Assembly: GCA_024305745.1 (NCBI GenBank)
Contig: JAHRBS010000001.1
Coordinates: forward strand, 868,001-932,000
Reading direction: 5' to 3'
DNA from: Polyporus tsugae
Lineage: Eukaryota > Basidiomycota > Agaricomycetes > Polyporales > Polyporaceae
Length of the DNA: 64,000 nt
Shown here: in pieces, positions 25,435 to 37,900 of the stretch
Layout: each line of letters starts with the position of its first letter
Numbering within the stretch: the first letter of the stretch is position 1
Program-made: the position numbers and the translations under genes
The notes under the pieces: model-generated
What the model was told of the DNA's origin: nothing
The model's input: only the letters and a program-made list of their open reading frames with translations
The model's database searches: none

Positions 25435-26991
25435 GCGTCGTGCTTCCCGATGGCGTTCGCGGCGACGAGTTGAACGCGTTTCCGGGCGGGATCGCTGTCG
25501 GTCTGGCTGACCTCGGCCAACCACCAACGGAGGCGTGCTCGCATCGCATCAGGTGAAAGCTGGTTTGTAACGCTGCAACACCTAACGTAAGTGGTATGAA
25601 AAAAATGTGAATTAGTTGTTCACGTACAATCCTCGCTCCTCGAGTGCTTCGCGGAGCTCAGCTGCGGTCAGCCTCGCACCGAAGTTCTCCTGTACGAGAA
25701 CCGCGTCGTCGGCTGCTACCTTCACCAGATGCTTCTTGATCCGACGCAGGCGCACAGCGGGTATTCCGAACGTCGACAAGGAAAAGATTCTACGTCGCTT
25801 CATTAGGTCAGGTGTGCAGGCCAGAGTTGATGATAACGTACCCGGAGTACGACAACACGGCCGTGCGGTCAAGGAGCTTGTCAACGGAAAGCTGCGGCTG
25901 CTCAGCGATCCGCTTGTAGACTTCCTGGAAGACGAGCTTCATGCTGTCCGCAATGTTCTTCTGTTTCTCGCGCCGCTTGTTCTCTATCCGCTCCCTCTGA
26001 GAGGGCAGGAGACATGTCGAAGGGAGAAGGAACGGCGCATAGATGACGACCAGTGGGATAGTCTCCTCAGCGACGATGATAATCAAGAGGAAAGGGATGA
26101 GCCTATGACAAAGTCAGGCTCCAGGGAGCAAAGCTTGAACTTGTGCATATGAACACAGACTCACTTGAGAGCATCTCGCTTGTAGTTCGCAATGAAGCGC
26201 GTCTCCCACCGCGACAACGGCTCTCCTCCACTCTTCACGCGCGCCTGCATGGCACGGACAAGTTTCCGGTTCACGTTGATGAGCTTCATGCCGTTCCAGT
26301 AGAATTTCTGGAGCAAGCGTTCATCAGAGCACTAAGTAGAGGATATGGGCTGCATACGAAAAGCTCCTTCCCCTGGTGCCAGAGCCGCCCTATCCACGAC
26401 GCATCTGCCGGCGGGGGCTTGAGGATGCCGTGCTTCGACGCATCGTACAAGTCCTCCTTGGCCGTCTGGATCACGGAGTGGTTGTGCTGAGCAGGTGTGG
26501 CATTATGGGGCGGTGCGAGCTGGCCGGAAGACGTGGAGATGCTTTCCGACACGGAACTTGAAGTGGCGGCGCGCTCGCTGGCGTTCGGGGACAGTGAGTG
26601 CTCCGAGGGCGTCTTCGGCGGCTTGACAGGGCCTGGTCGTAGCTCGACTTTGTGTTTCCTCGGGGACGCATTGGAAACCAGAGGCGGGACGTCCTTCGAA
26701 ACTGAGTCCGTGGGAGGTGGGGGAGTGGTGGACACAAACCGCGAGCCACGGGGGTACGCGGCTAGGGAGCCGGAGACTCGCCAGGGCACTCCATCCGCTG
26801 TGCGGGTGGAGAGACGTGCGTGGCGAGGGCGAAAGCGTACCGCCGAGGCCGTGCGATGGTTTCTTGTCACAGTAAGACTGAAAAACAGAACACGAAAGGG
26901 GCCGAGTGTATGCGCTGAGCCGCCGATCCGACATGTTCTTACAGATGAGCACTCACCCGTCCGCCAACCCATTCCTCAAGGAAGCTAACAT
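25435..26991 (-). CDS. Mitochondrial LETM1-domain protein
   Basis: The ATG at 26991 begins MLASLRNGLADG, which splices through a 79-bp intron (26956-26878) in phase to LTVTRNHRTASAVRFRPRHA. This is an Arg/Ser/Thr-rich, acid-free mitochondrial presequence. A disordered Pro/Ser region precedes the LETM1 core: WNGMKLINVNRKLVRAMQAR, SRWETRFIANYKRD, a transmembrane helix (LIPFLLIIIVAEETIPLVV), then FLLPSTCLLPSQRERI. A ribosome-binding-like helical tail follows, with FGARLTAAELREALEERGLY and LRWWL. The stop is at 25437-25435. Members act at the inner mitochondrial membrane in K+/H+ homeostasis and translation. The size, about 430 residues, is on the short side compared with Mdm38/Ylh47. The gene is convergent with Ski3, 248 bp away. 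Confidence 0.85.
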
Positions 26992-27643
26992 GAAATCAAT
27001 CCGCCGTGTTCACCGTGTTTGCGTCTCGCTCGTCCGACGTCGTAAGAAGTGGTGAGAGAGGGTGGGAAGAGCCTAAGAGGGATGCAAGCGTTTGGCCCAG
27101 GTTTGGCCGAAGAGTTCACGCACGCAACCTTGCCGAGCGCTCGGCATCTGCCGACACGGGTAAGTAATGAGCGCTGAGCGCTTGGTTGCTTCCTGCCCTC
27201 TGAGACTGTACAGTGTGTGACCCCTTTTCAGGTCGTGTATGGTCGATGTGCTGTCAGTGACCATCCATTGAAGAGCACTTATAGGACGCCAAGCCCCTTC
27301 CTGGAGGGTATGGGTTAAGAGGGTTTTGACTGTATTGCTATCCGTCCTGTTTTCGACTGATCCTTTCACAGCGGAATGCCATCCACAGAATTCAGACGGC
27401 CTGGGAAGCCCTCACAGCTTTGCGTAGAACTGTCAACTCATTTCATGGTTTAGGCAGGCGACAAAGTGGCGGCACAGTTGGCACAGTTGGCTTCTACGAT
27501 GTGATCAAACTATCCGCGTCTGGAGGGGTATAAGGCGTCGATGTATGCCCATGCTTGCCACGAGTCCTTTCATCCGTTTCCCCGTCTTCTCTGCCCTCTC
27601 CCATCCCTCCGCACTCAACCCTTGAGGGGTCTACCCAAGAATC
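26992..27643. other. Intergenic region between divergent genes
   Basis: About 650 bp between the LETM1-domain gene and the small cysteine-rich gene; no supported gene. A CT-rich tract and a short leader precede the ATG at 27644. Confidence 0.4.
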
Positions 27644-28029
27644 ATGCCCAAGTCCGACGCCGGGTCAGAGTTTGAGGAGCGACAGGAGACGTGTATGGGT
27701 GCCTGCCTGGGTATTTGTTGTGGATGTTGCTGTAAGTGTTTTGCTCGTGACCCCTCGCATTTCGCGGCGATTCACGCTTCTCGAAGGCCTGTCATGTCTG
27801 AACCTCAGCAACCCATGGTGCCTTTTCAGTAAGTGCAGCTCCGCAGTTCTGCCGCACCCGTTCTTCAAGTCCTCGCGACTCATCCATCCCTTAACAACGC
27901 GCAGAGAGCTATGGCGGCAATCGAAGATCTGGAGACGACGATGATTCTGTGAATGAAGGCCACGGAAACCAACCTCAGGCTATACAGGCACAGCCACCAC
28001 CCAGGACATCTATGTCTGCTGCTCGATGA
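27644..28029 (+). CDS. Small cysteine-rich protein, three exons
   Basis: Exons 27644-27731, 27787-27828 and 27905-28029 join with perfect phase through 55- and 76-bp GT-AG introns (both donors GTAAGT). They give an 84-residue protein. An acidic N-terminus (KSDAGSEFEERQE) leads into a dense cysteine block (CMGACLGICCGCC continuing into CLSCLNLSNPWC across the first splice). The tail is hydrophilic, with DDDD and a Gln/Pro-rich end. There is no signal peptide. The Cys/Gly/Leu block could be palmitoylated or membrane-associated, resembling CYSTM-like peptides only in style. A run of GT-AG junctions that all preserve frame is the main support. Function unknown. Confidence 0.6.
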
Positions 28030-29283
28030 GGCAGTGGGTCCCAAGCCACTCACGGCGGGCCCAATTTGGCCCGTTCGTCACGGATAGGTCTTGATATACC
28101 ACCGTCATATGTACGATGTCTTTTCAAAGATCCAGAACGGGACGCTACACTGCGTCTAATGTTGCACATCACATCTCAACCGGTTACGCAGTATGGAAAT
28201 AGTATACAACCGCAGGGGCTCCTACCGTCCAGGGCTTGGGAGTCACCATAAATTCCTGCGACGACTGTCGCTTCGGAAGATATCGAGCTGGTTTTGAGCT
28301 GGTTGTCCTTGGACTGTACAGTATAAGCCACAACGTTAACATCATCATGTATGTACACTGCCAGGGCCTGGGAGTGGAGAAATCAGCGAGGCGGGAAACC
28401 GGAGCGCAGCTAGCTATCCTCCTGCTCGATTTCGAGCGAAAGACCGGAGTCCATGCAAGTTCAAGGACCAGGCTCGTCCGCGCGTGCTCGTCCGAGTCGA
28501 TCGCGAGCGTCAAACGTGTGCGCTCCGAGTCCGCGGGATGTGATCGATCTGACTGATAGCGACCGGTGGCAGTGCCGCACAACTTTACTACAACTTTGTG
28601 GCAACGGCCCTTGCCCCCGGGCCCCGGCCACCTCGCTCAGGCTCAGGCTCGTCGATGTCCTGACTCAGGCCTGCAGCTGCAGTCTCAGCCTCGCATGCAA
28701 CGGACGCTTTAAGTTTCTCAGGTTCCAAATTTCGTCATACGCAGGATCCCGCAACCATCTCAAAATCAAACAAGCTGCCTCAAGGTGATGAAATAGATCG
28801 CACTGGCAGAACACCCTGGCCCTTGGGACCTTTGCGACTCGGAATCGAACCTTCGTCCTGCCGTGGCCCCGCGGCCGCGTCATCATCGTTGCATTGATAC
28901 TATTAAGTACGTATACACAAGTATGTTGGCTCCCGCCCAGCGCCTTTGTGCATCTTTATCGCAGAGTAGCGATGATGTCGGCTTCCTTACCACGCGTGAC
29001 TATATCGAGCCAATTTCCAAACATCTACATGGAGATGGGCGGGAGATTGGAGAACGTTCGGGCTACCGATGGGAATGAGGGAGTACTTATAGGGGAGTAG
29101 GTTCCCTGGATGGCGGTAAGTTATTTGTTTTAGAACGGCGCCTTTCCGTAGAAGGCTTTTACAGTTGCATCCGATTCCGCTATGAGCGGTTGCGATTGCC
29201 AGGCAGTCGGAGGCACACATATATAAAGGTCCAGTTGCCCAGATGTCCTCCCCCAACTTCGTGCAGCACTCCCTCGATCCATC
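28030..29283. other. Gene-free stretch
   Basis: About 1.25 kb with short frames of no coding look. Near 28,835-28,860 there is a tRNA T-loop-like string on the minus strand, but it does not fold (see rejected list). The end contains the first glycosyltransferase promoter. Confidence 0.4.
29220..29228 (+). promoter_or_regulatory. TATA box of glycosyltransferase A
   Basis: TATATAAAG sits 56 bases before the start codon at 29284, a good TATA match at a plausible distance. Confidence 0.5.
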
Positions 29284-31424
29284 ATGAGCACTGCCCAGAA
29301 CAAGCATATCGTCGAATTTGCGTACCAGGCTTGGGGTCCGTATCACGTCTTCCTCAGCTGCCAGTCCAGAGATACTGACGCCTGTTCTCTGACTCCAGGC
29401 CACACCCGCCCTCTTCTTGGCTTGGCAGCCCGTATGGTCAAGCTGCGCCCGGTCGATGTGACGTTTGTAACTACCAACGCGTTCTACGATCGGGTCAAGA
29501 TCGAACTCGCACGTCACTTCGAGGCGGGCGAGGAAAAGTACTTGCAGCACATCAGGTCTGTAGCGCGCCCTTGACACGTTCGTGCAGTGCTCATGCTGAA
29601 GCCTCTATACAGAGTCGTATCTATCGGGAACGTTGGGTTCTTGAGATTGGGAGATGGTGATGAGGAATTCAATAAGGTCTGGAAGGCGCTCGTCTCCGAA
29701 GAAGAGGTCGTTTGTCAAAGTTCCGGCGCCCATCTCGCTCCGCTCACGAAACCCCAGGCCGTAATTCTGGATGTACGTGATTCCCTTTATTTATTGCTGC
29801 CGTTACCAGCGCACGCGCGCTGACTCACGACTCCTCAATATGCAATAGTTGTTCGCGATCGACCCTTTCAACTACATCAGGGAGCTGTGCGGCAACACCG
29901 TCAAAGTATATGCCTGGGAATCTGGGATGGCTGCTGCGATGTTCTACATGTTCGGACCTGAAAGCGTCGGCGGCCGGGGTAACTTCCGCGTCAAGGCCGA
30001 AGAGGAAGCAAAGCGATCAGGACGGTCGTACAAGGAGGTTGCGCTCGAGGTGGGTTGGCAGTGTCGTCGTACCGCTCCTTCGAGATCCGTGAGCTCACAT
30101 ATCACAGATCGCATTCCAGCCAAAGGGAGAGGTGGTCCATGTCCCCTCAATGCCCCCCATGTACGACTACGAGTACCACCCCCAGGACGTAAGAAGTTAT
30201 CTCACGCCGTACTAATCGGAACTAATATTTGGGTTGTCAGTTCCCGTTTCCTGAGGACTTCGGCACCACGGTGTTCCCCAGAGTACACGAGTGAGCTTGC
30301 CGTTTAACGGCAGTTCTTTACCGTACTTAACGTTGCGTTCGACAGGACGGTACAGGCGATTGATGGCATGCTCCTGGTGACCCCAGAATGTTACGAACCG
30401 ACGGCAGTCGCGGCGATGAGGACGTGGTTTGGTGAGACCGGCCGTCAGGTGCATGTCTGCGGGCCGTTGCTGCCTGCCAGCTCGAAGGAGACCGCGAAGA
30501 CGCACGAGAGAAAACACGCGGCCCAGTCGGGCGCGATCGAGGAGTTCCTCGATGCGATGCTCAAGAATTCCGGTCCGAGATCCTTGCTCTACGTACGTGC
30601 CCGTGCGTTCGTCTGTACCGCTCACGTCTTCTGAACGCCTTTTCAGATCTCCTTGGGCACTGTCTTCTGGCCAGTCACAAAGCCCCAGAACCTGTGGGCC
30701 GTCCTTGATGTCGTAATGGAGCTGAACATCCCCTTCGTGCGTCCTCCGCTTCATTCATTCACAGACGCTGATCTAACCTTGGCGAGTGACTGCACCAGAT
30801 CCTGAGCCACGCTTCCCCGTTTGCCGCCATCCCCGATGACGTGAGGGAGAAGGTGAAAGCCTATGGAAAAGGTCTCCTTGCCCCATGGACACCCCAGCAA
30901 CTTATCCTCGACCACCCTGTACGTCTCCTTCTACCACCATCCTAACATGATATGGCGCTGGGTATTGACACCACGACAGGCCATGGGCTGGTTCTTGACC
31001 CACGGCGGACACAACAGCGTGATCGAGGCCATCTCTGCTGGGGTCCCTCAGTACGTGTCCTATCTTGGTGCGCCCACTTCCCGGAGATTGACAGCAGCTT
31101 ACGCCGTGCAGAATATTTTGGCCGTACGGCGGTGATCAGCCGCTGAGCGCCATCCACTACGCGGAGCACCTGCAGTTCGGCTACGAGCTGATCGAGGTCC
31201 GGAGCGGGCACGGGCTCAAGCCCATCCACCGCACCGGCCGGACGCCGCTGGGCACCGTCGACGCGATCCAGGCGGAGGTCCGGGACGTCCTGCAGAAGGC
31301 GTTCGGGGAGGACGGGGCGAAGAAACGGGAGAGGCTGCAGGTGATGAGCAAGGCGGTCAATAGCCAGTGGGAGGATGGCGGCGCGTCGAGGAGGGACATC
31401 GTCGCGTTCCTGGACAGCCTTTGA
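29284..31424 (+). CDS. UDP-glycosyltransferase (family GT1), copy A
   Basis: A multi-exon gene of about 500 residues. Exon 1 (29284-29335) ends at AYQAWG and joins GHTRPLLGLAARMVKLRPV (exon 2 from 29399), the N-terminal acceptor-side Rossmann motif. Further exons give LFAIDPFNYIRELCGNTVKV, VHVPSMPPMYDYEYHPQD, GMLLVTPECYEP and ISLGTVFWP. The C-terminal donor-binding signature follows: PWTPQQLILDHP, then AMGWFLTHGGHNSVIEA and ISAGVPQ, then IFWPYGGDQPLSAIHYAEHL across the next intron. The key residues (W...HP...HGGHNS...P...DQ) are all present. Enzymes of this type transfer a sugar from a UDP-sugar to a small lipophilic acceptor; the acceptor is unknown. All splice junctions preserve frame, so it looks intact. 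Confidence 0.88.
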
Positions 31425-32362
31425 GGCACTTTGAGGCGGGCTGGGGTGAATCTATGTGGGCTCGCTGAATCTGGCATGTACATTTCCATGGGCTAGAATG
31501 AAAATGCGTGCTTTGGCCGTACGGCCAAAGCTAGCGTCATATCGCGGCCGTTAGCACATCAACTCGCCCCGGTCGTTAGGTTTTGTCGTCGCGGTTAAAT
31601 CGGTAAGTCGCTCAACTAGGTTGGTAGTGAGGAAGAGGCTCGGCGCTAGTCGTTGTACGTTCCACGCGGATTACCGGCGCTTAGGAGGTGCAGCCCACTG
31701 CCACCGCCGTGACCACTTCCGAACTCTATGTTTTCTTTGCAACTCCCAGCACTGTGACGCAGCTAGTCACCGACCCTGTTGACAACGTTGTCATCCCACT
31801 TGGCCGTCTTACAGTGAGAGCATCGGGCCTCGTGTCGCTGAACTGTCTCCGAGTCCGTCAGCAGAGTTATGCCGAGTCACGTCATCCCGTCGTGCCAAGT
31901 CAAATGGATACAGGGCCCTCGAATTTGGCACCGTACCGAGCGGTCCTACGATATACATGCCGGACGACTACGTTTACAGCGGCAGAGGGTGCGCAAACAT
32001 GTTGGTAATATCCGATGACGCGATGGGAGTTATTATACGTGCATAAGCTCTGGAAAGAAGAGGCCGGTGAGAAACGCCTTCTCAAATTCCATGCGTTCCA
32101 TGTTCTCATAGATTGATTGCAGGCCATGATGCATGAACCACCATAGTGACCCATGCGAACGTATGTTCCACTGTGAAGGTTCTTCGTCGCGTATCATCAC
32201 AATGACCGGTGCTTTCCAATCGCGAATGACTTGTATTCCCGCGCTGTCGATTGTCGGCTCTGCTCCATTGCTGCTCCAGTCAGTATTTAAAGAAGCCCCA
32301 TGCCCGTCTAGAGACTGCTAACAGCCTCACCGTGTAGCCTTACACGGACCGATCGCCCTGCG
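31425..32362. other. Spacer between tandem glycosyltransferases
   Basis: About 0.94 kb without a supported gene and without a visible glycosyltransferase relic. It holds the terminator of copy A and the promoter of copy B. Confidence 0.4.
32284..32293 (+). promoter_or_regulatory. TATA-like box of glycosyltransferase B
   Basis: TATTTAAAGA lies about 70 bases before the ATG at 32363, similar in spacing to the TATA box of copy A. Confidence 0.4.
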
Positions 32363-34499
32363 ATGACCACTCTTCAGAGCCATATTGTTGGATATCCATA
32401 CCAGGGGTGGGGTGTGTATCGTTGCCGGATTGACCTCTGGATCGTCTTAGCATGGCACTGATGCAACAATTTGTAGGTCATGCACGTCCTCTCATCAATT
32501 TAGTTGCACGCTTCGTCAGACTCCGGCCCGTTACAGTTACCCTTATCGCCGCAGACGGCTTCTATGATCGTATCAAGAACGAGTTGGCGCGCAGCTTCGA
32601 TGCAGACGAGGAAGAGCTTGCGGCACGCATTAGGTTAGTTCTCAACTAACATCTGCCTCTCTTTACAAGCTGACGTCGTTTCGAGGGTAATCGCTATTGG
32701 GGATGTCCAGTTCTTTTCGCCAGATGGTGATGATCACTTCAAGAAGGCCTGGAAGTCAATTATTGCCGAAGAGGAGCTTGTTTGCACGAAGACTGGCACA
32801 CGCTACACCCCCCTCCCCAAACCAAAGGCGATCATTATCGACGTGAGCACAGTTGCTTCTCCTTCTCGTGTATCTCTGGGCCTGACTATTGGGAATAGTT
32901 TTTCGCCGTCGAGCCCTTCAACTCAATCAAGGCTCTTAGTGGAAATACCGTGAAGGTCTTTTCTTGGTACCCCGGACTTACATACGCCATTTTCCACCTA
33001 TTCGGTCCTGAACACCTCGGCGGAAAAGGCAATCTTCGTCTCCTCATCGAAGAAGAGGCTCGTCGAACAGGGCTGCCCTTCAAAGAGATCGCAGAAGAGG
33101 TATGTATGCCCAGTGCAAAGCACTGCACTCCATACGACTAGCATACTGAACCAAGCAACCTAGACGGTTTTCGCGCCAACTGGAAAGCTTGTGCGCGTCC
33201 CCGGGATGCCTCCAATGTACGATCACGAGCATCACCCGCAAGTTGTGAGTGGTCAACGACATGGGACAGGTACTGGCTAAACGTACAATGACTGCGTGTC
33301 GCCTTAGCTCCCACCCGTCCCCGACGGCTTGTTCACCGTCTTGGCACGAGTCTACGAGTGCGCATCAGCTCCCTTAACGGTTATTAACGTGACTACAATC
33401 TCCTGCTCAGGACTTTGGAAGCCTCTGATGGTCTTCTCATGATTACCCCGACTTCATACGAGCCCGAGGCAGTCGCCACAGCGAAGGCTTGGTTTGCCGA
33501 GACGGGCCGTCCAGCGTACGCGGTCGGTCCGCTCCTTCCATCCGCATCCAAGGCGACTGCAGCAGCCAACGAAAAGAAGCAGTCTGCAGAGTCGAGTCAG
33601 ATCCAAGAGTTCCTGGATGCGACTCTGAAATCTTCCGGAGAGAAGTCCTTAGTCTACGTAAGTCCTTCCCCCTCCAATTTGCGGCCCTCGTTGGCGGCCT
33701 CACAGCTGGTTTATGCTTGCATAGATTTCCTTTGGTTCTATGTTTTGGCCCTCAGGTAACCCCGACAGTATATGGGCCGCTCTTGAGGTCATCATGGAGC
33801 TCAACATCCCCTTCGTGAGTGAAACTCGCATCGCCCCCTCCTCCTGATCTGAAAGCGTCGCACAGATCCTGAGCTACGCCTCTCCCTTTGCCGCGAAAAT
33901 CCAGGACGAGATTCAGGAGAAGGTGAAAGCATATGGGAAAGGTGTCCTCTCCCCTTGGACCCCTCAACAACTCATCCTCGACCATCCGGTATGTCGCTCG
34001 CGCTCAAGAGCCCTACATCATGCATCATGCTGACATCGTTGCTTTAGGCCACGGGATGGTTCATCGCTCACGGCGGCCACAACGGCGTCACGGAAGCGAT
34101 CTCCGCTGGTGTTCCCCAGTACGCACGACTGCCCATCCTCAAACTTTAGCCACAGGCTGACATCATGTCTGAACTGAACCCAACAGGATTGTCTGGCCCT
34201 TCGGTGGCGACCAATCCCAGAACGCGGTGCACATCGCCGATCAACTCCAGATCGGCTACGAGTTGCTCGAGGTCCGGACCGGGAATGGCCTCAAGCCAAT
34301 CTACCGTACCGGGTACACGCCGAAGGGGACCATCGAAGCTATCAAGGCTGAGGTACGAGAGGTGTTGCAGAAGGCGTTCGGGGAGGATGGCGCGAAGAAG
34401 CGTGCGAGGCTCGAGGTGCTGAGGAAGGTCGTCAACGGTGAATGGGAAGAGGGTGGCACGTCAAGGAAGGAAGCTTCTGAGTTCTTGGACAGCCTGTAA
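32363..34499 (+). CDS. UDP-glycosyltransferase (family GT1), copy B
   Basis: A paralogue of the preceding gene with matching exon order. MTTLQSHIVGYPYQGWG joins GHARPLINLVARFVRLRPV, then FFAVEPFNSIKALSGNTVKV, VPGMPPMYDHEHHPQV, GLLMITPTSYEPEAVATAKA and ILSYASPFAAKI. The donor site follows: PWTPQQLILDHP, ATGWFIAHGGHNGVTEA, ISAGVPQ and IVWPFGGDQSQNAVHIADQL. The C-terminal ~80 residues (KAFGEDGAKKRARLEVL ... FLDSL) are very similar to copy A. In the signature, HGGHNS of copy A is HGGHNG here. The frame is intact through all introns. It is a tandem duplicate with probable acceptor divergence; the acceptor is unknown. Confidence 0.87.
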
Positions 34500-34970
34500 G
34501 CTACAAGGTGCGGACCTGTGCTAGTTGTCGTTGTCGTGGCTTGCTCCCTACATACTGATTCTCGATCCACTAGGTACCTTCAGTCAACTTCCCCATGATT
34601 ATGTTCTCTCTATACGTCCTGCTACATATAGATGTCGATCGTCGCTCACAGATTATACAGTGTATCACTGGACACTATAGAATGCTATTTGCGAAGGCTT
34701 CGGTGTTTGAGCCATTCTCTTGGCTTTGTTGCACGCTCACTGATGGTGGATCGGCTCCATGGGCCGGCCGGAACTGTACCCAAACATACTTCAAGCAGCA
34801 GTCGACTTTCGGTTATATCCCTAGATGTTTCCCGCCGATCTCGGCCCCGAATCGACATCTAGTTCCGTACGTGTCGATTGCTACTAGTACAAGAAGGATC
34901 CTCCAAAGCGAAAGAGAATAAGTTACACCAATAGGACACTACCGGCACGAGATGTAGCCACGAATGATCG
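34500..34970. other. Convergent intergenic region
   Basis: 470 bp between the stops of glycosyltransferase B and Med12; probable 3' UTRs, nothing else seen. Confidence 0.45.
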
Positions 34971-37900
34971 TCATCTCCTCTTCCCCTTCGTCGTCTTCCC
35001 CGCCGTCCTTCCCTTGACCCGCTTCTGCGCACGGCTATCTGACGGAGGGACAGGTCCGTCGATGATCTCGATGTCACTATCCTCTTCCGCGATCGTGCTC
35101 ATCGCCTTTCGCTTGTTGGACGAGCCAGTGCCAGATCCCCCCGCATCCAGAGCATCTACGTCGATCACCTCTCCGCCGGTGGTCGACACCGAGAGCCGAC
35201 TGAACGCATGATGCGCCGGGCTCTGTCGCAGAGAGACGGCAGAGCGCCCTGAACCTGCAGAGCGCACCGACGAAGCCGGCGATGGTCTCCGCGATGAAGG
35301 CCGGTGGTCTGAAGCGCCAGTCCCGACGGCATGTCCTGTCAGAGCGGGCAAAGGCGTCATAGTATTGACGTTGGCATCATCGTGTGGAGAGGTTCTCCGC
35401 CCGTTAGAATTTGATCCGATCGCATCGTCGAAATGGATCCGTGTCTCGCGCCAGTCACGACGGAATGGGCCTTCCGAGAAGACATCGTCGTGGAACGATC
35501 GCAAGTTCTCCTCCGCCATCATGTCCTCTACGCCGGCGAGGAACCCCTGGTGGACTTGTTTTGGAGGAACTATGACGCGGTCTCCCGTGGTTCGAGTCTC
35601 AAAGAGATCCAGCGACAGCGCCGCAGAGTTCTTCACGTGCGCCCGATCGTCCAATGCACGCTCGTCTCCTCCCCGGGACAGCTCGCCAGCAGGGTTCTCG
35701 CCAATGTACTCCGTCCACTCCCACGGGCGATTCTGTACTGGGACGGAGCTGACGACCGCTCCAGAAGCATCGCGAGTGGTGTAAACAAGGCCTTCAACAG
35801 CGGGGTTGAGTTCGACGTATGGCAGGAGGGAGCGCATGCGGTTCTTGTACTCCGGTGGCATATCGGCGGGGAGATCGGAGAGGTTGAACTCAGGATAGTT
35901 GCGGAAGGGGTCAAAAGGCGCCGTCGCCTTCACATCCATGGGTATCTCTATCATTACCAATGAGAACAGTACCAAAGCTCGCGACTTGAGCACACTCACC
36001 GTCCAAAGTGTAGCAGAGGGTATCGAGAACCAGTGGGAATACGAGCATGTTCAGGCTCTCTCCAGCGCCATGCATCTGGATGCACTCAGCATGTGAACTG
36101 ATGGGACTTTTGGACGGGTACACACCAATGCCAGCCGAGTCAGATTGTAGCACAACTCCTCTGCCTGCTCCTTCGCTTGCTGACTCCACGTAATGGAGAA
36201 ACCTAGGTGGAATTGCAGCATCCTCGCCAGGAAAACAATGGCTTGAGTCCCTCTCGCAGCCTGCTCCTCCCATGGGTTTTGCAAAAGCGTCGCCATCATC
36301 TCTGTCATCTTCTTGATCTTCGCGCAGAGCATCGAGAAGAAAGCCTCCTGTATTGGAGGGTCAAGCTGGGGAAGCGACGCATCCTTCCTGAAAGGGGCGA
36401 CTATGTTGGCCATGAGACGAAGGATCTCGCTTGCGCACTTCTTCAAGTCGTTGTGGGTTCTGTTGTCAAGGAGGGGATCCCACTCTCGGAAGATCTCGGT
36501 GACACGCCTCAGCCCCGCGTTGACGAACTGACAGAGTTCGCAGTTAGTCAATGCAAGACAACGATAACATTGTGTTACACATATCCTCGTACCTTTCCGG
36601 CGACAGTTCTATCCACATCTATGATCAGGTCCGCGATGAAGTCAGCCTCCTCAGGCTGCCTGCAAGAATAGAAGACAGCGGACGTGAGTCTGTCCAAGCT
36701 CGCGTATGCAGCGACGCGAGTTGGTTCGCGCGAGATGCCTTCCTGCAGCTGTTTGATCGTCAGCCTGATCTCGACAGAAGTAGCGGCCAGCTTCCAGTGG
36801 CTGAGCAGGGAAGACACTGAATGCAAATCCGCGGCGTTCACGGGACCGTCTAAAGGAACGTATCAGAGGTCACCCATTTGCGGGCGGCATGCGATAACAA
36901 TGAATCGCCCACCTTGACCCGGGTCGTTCAGCATCAGCCGGAGAGCGCCGACTAGAGGTTCATGGAGGTCATCCGGTATGCTCTGCGACTCTAGCAGCTT
37001 CTCGAACGTGATGCGGACTGCGTCTAGGTCGCGATAGATGCCTTGCCGGAAGATGTTCACTCTGCATATCGTCTTGCGCAGAGTCGTAGATGCGGTTCGC
37101 AACGTCTCCGACAGGAACCTGTTCTGTTCGATCAGGACGAGTGCCGGGAAGTTAGAGACCAACATCGAAAAATGCGGTTCACGAAAGACATCACGGCGAC
37201 GTGTCAGGAGCCCTTGCGCCTCAAAGACATCGACGGGGGGGAGGCCGGTCCCACATTCATCCTTGAGAAGCAAGTGTTCGAAGAGCGTGTTGACAGACGT
37301 CAGCAGCGTCTCCAAAGCCTGGCCTTGGTCCTCGGACGAGACGTTCGCCCCCGCTTGCCAGACCTGGAAGACGAGACTTTCCAGAATGGTGGTGGTGGCC
37401 AGCGAGCCGTAGCAGTTGAGGTACAGCAGGACGACCGTGACGACATCCCACGTCTCGGTGGTGAGAGCGGCGATCTCGCTCCGCCCGGAACCCATCAGCC
37501 AGGAACGGATTTGCTCGTCGAAACCTCGAGGAAGGTGTTGATCCACGTGCAACAAGAAGGCGGCGTATCGGAGGGCGCATGCTCGTCGACTCGAGATGTC
37601 CGGCATCATGGCAGGAAGCTGGCGCAAGCTCGCAACCGTGTTGTCCCACACCTTCCACGCCCAATCGGGCGAGGTCATGTACTTGTACCAGAGGCTGTTT
37701 GCGAGCAGCGACGGGGCTTCCGGTGTGGGATCTGTCGCAAGCATCAAGATCTCAGGGAGGACTGGAGGAACGTTCCCTGGGTTCTCATTTGTCGGGAACA
37801 AAGCCTATCGAAGAAGCGTTAAGCGCACGTTACGAGCACAAAGAACAAGAGGAGAGCATACATGTGAGTACGCGGATATGTCGGACAGCATTTGCTCGCG

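Noticed and set aside
28832..28890. tRNA-like GGTTCGATTCC string on the minus strand
   Set aside because: The T-loop consensus is present, but the flanking five-base stem does not pair and no acceptor stem, anticodon arm or D-arm can be found around it.
37043..37822. 259-codon plus-strand frame opposite Med12
   Set aside because: Arg/Asp/Gly-rich antisense shadow; the Med12 frame on minus explains the open reading.
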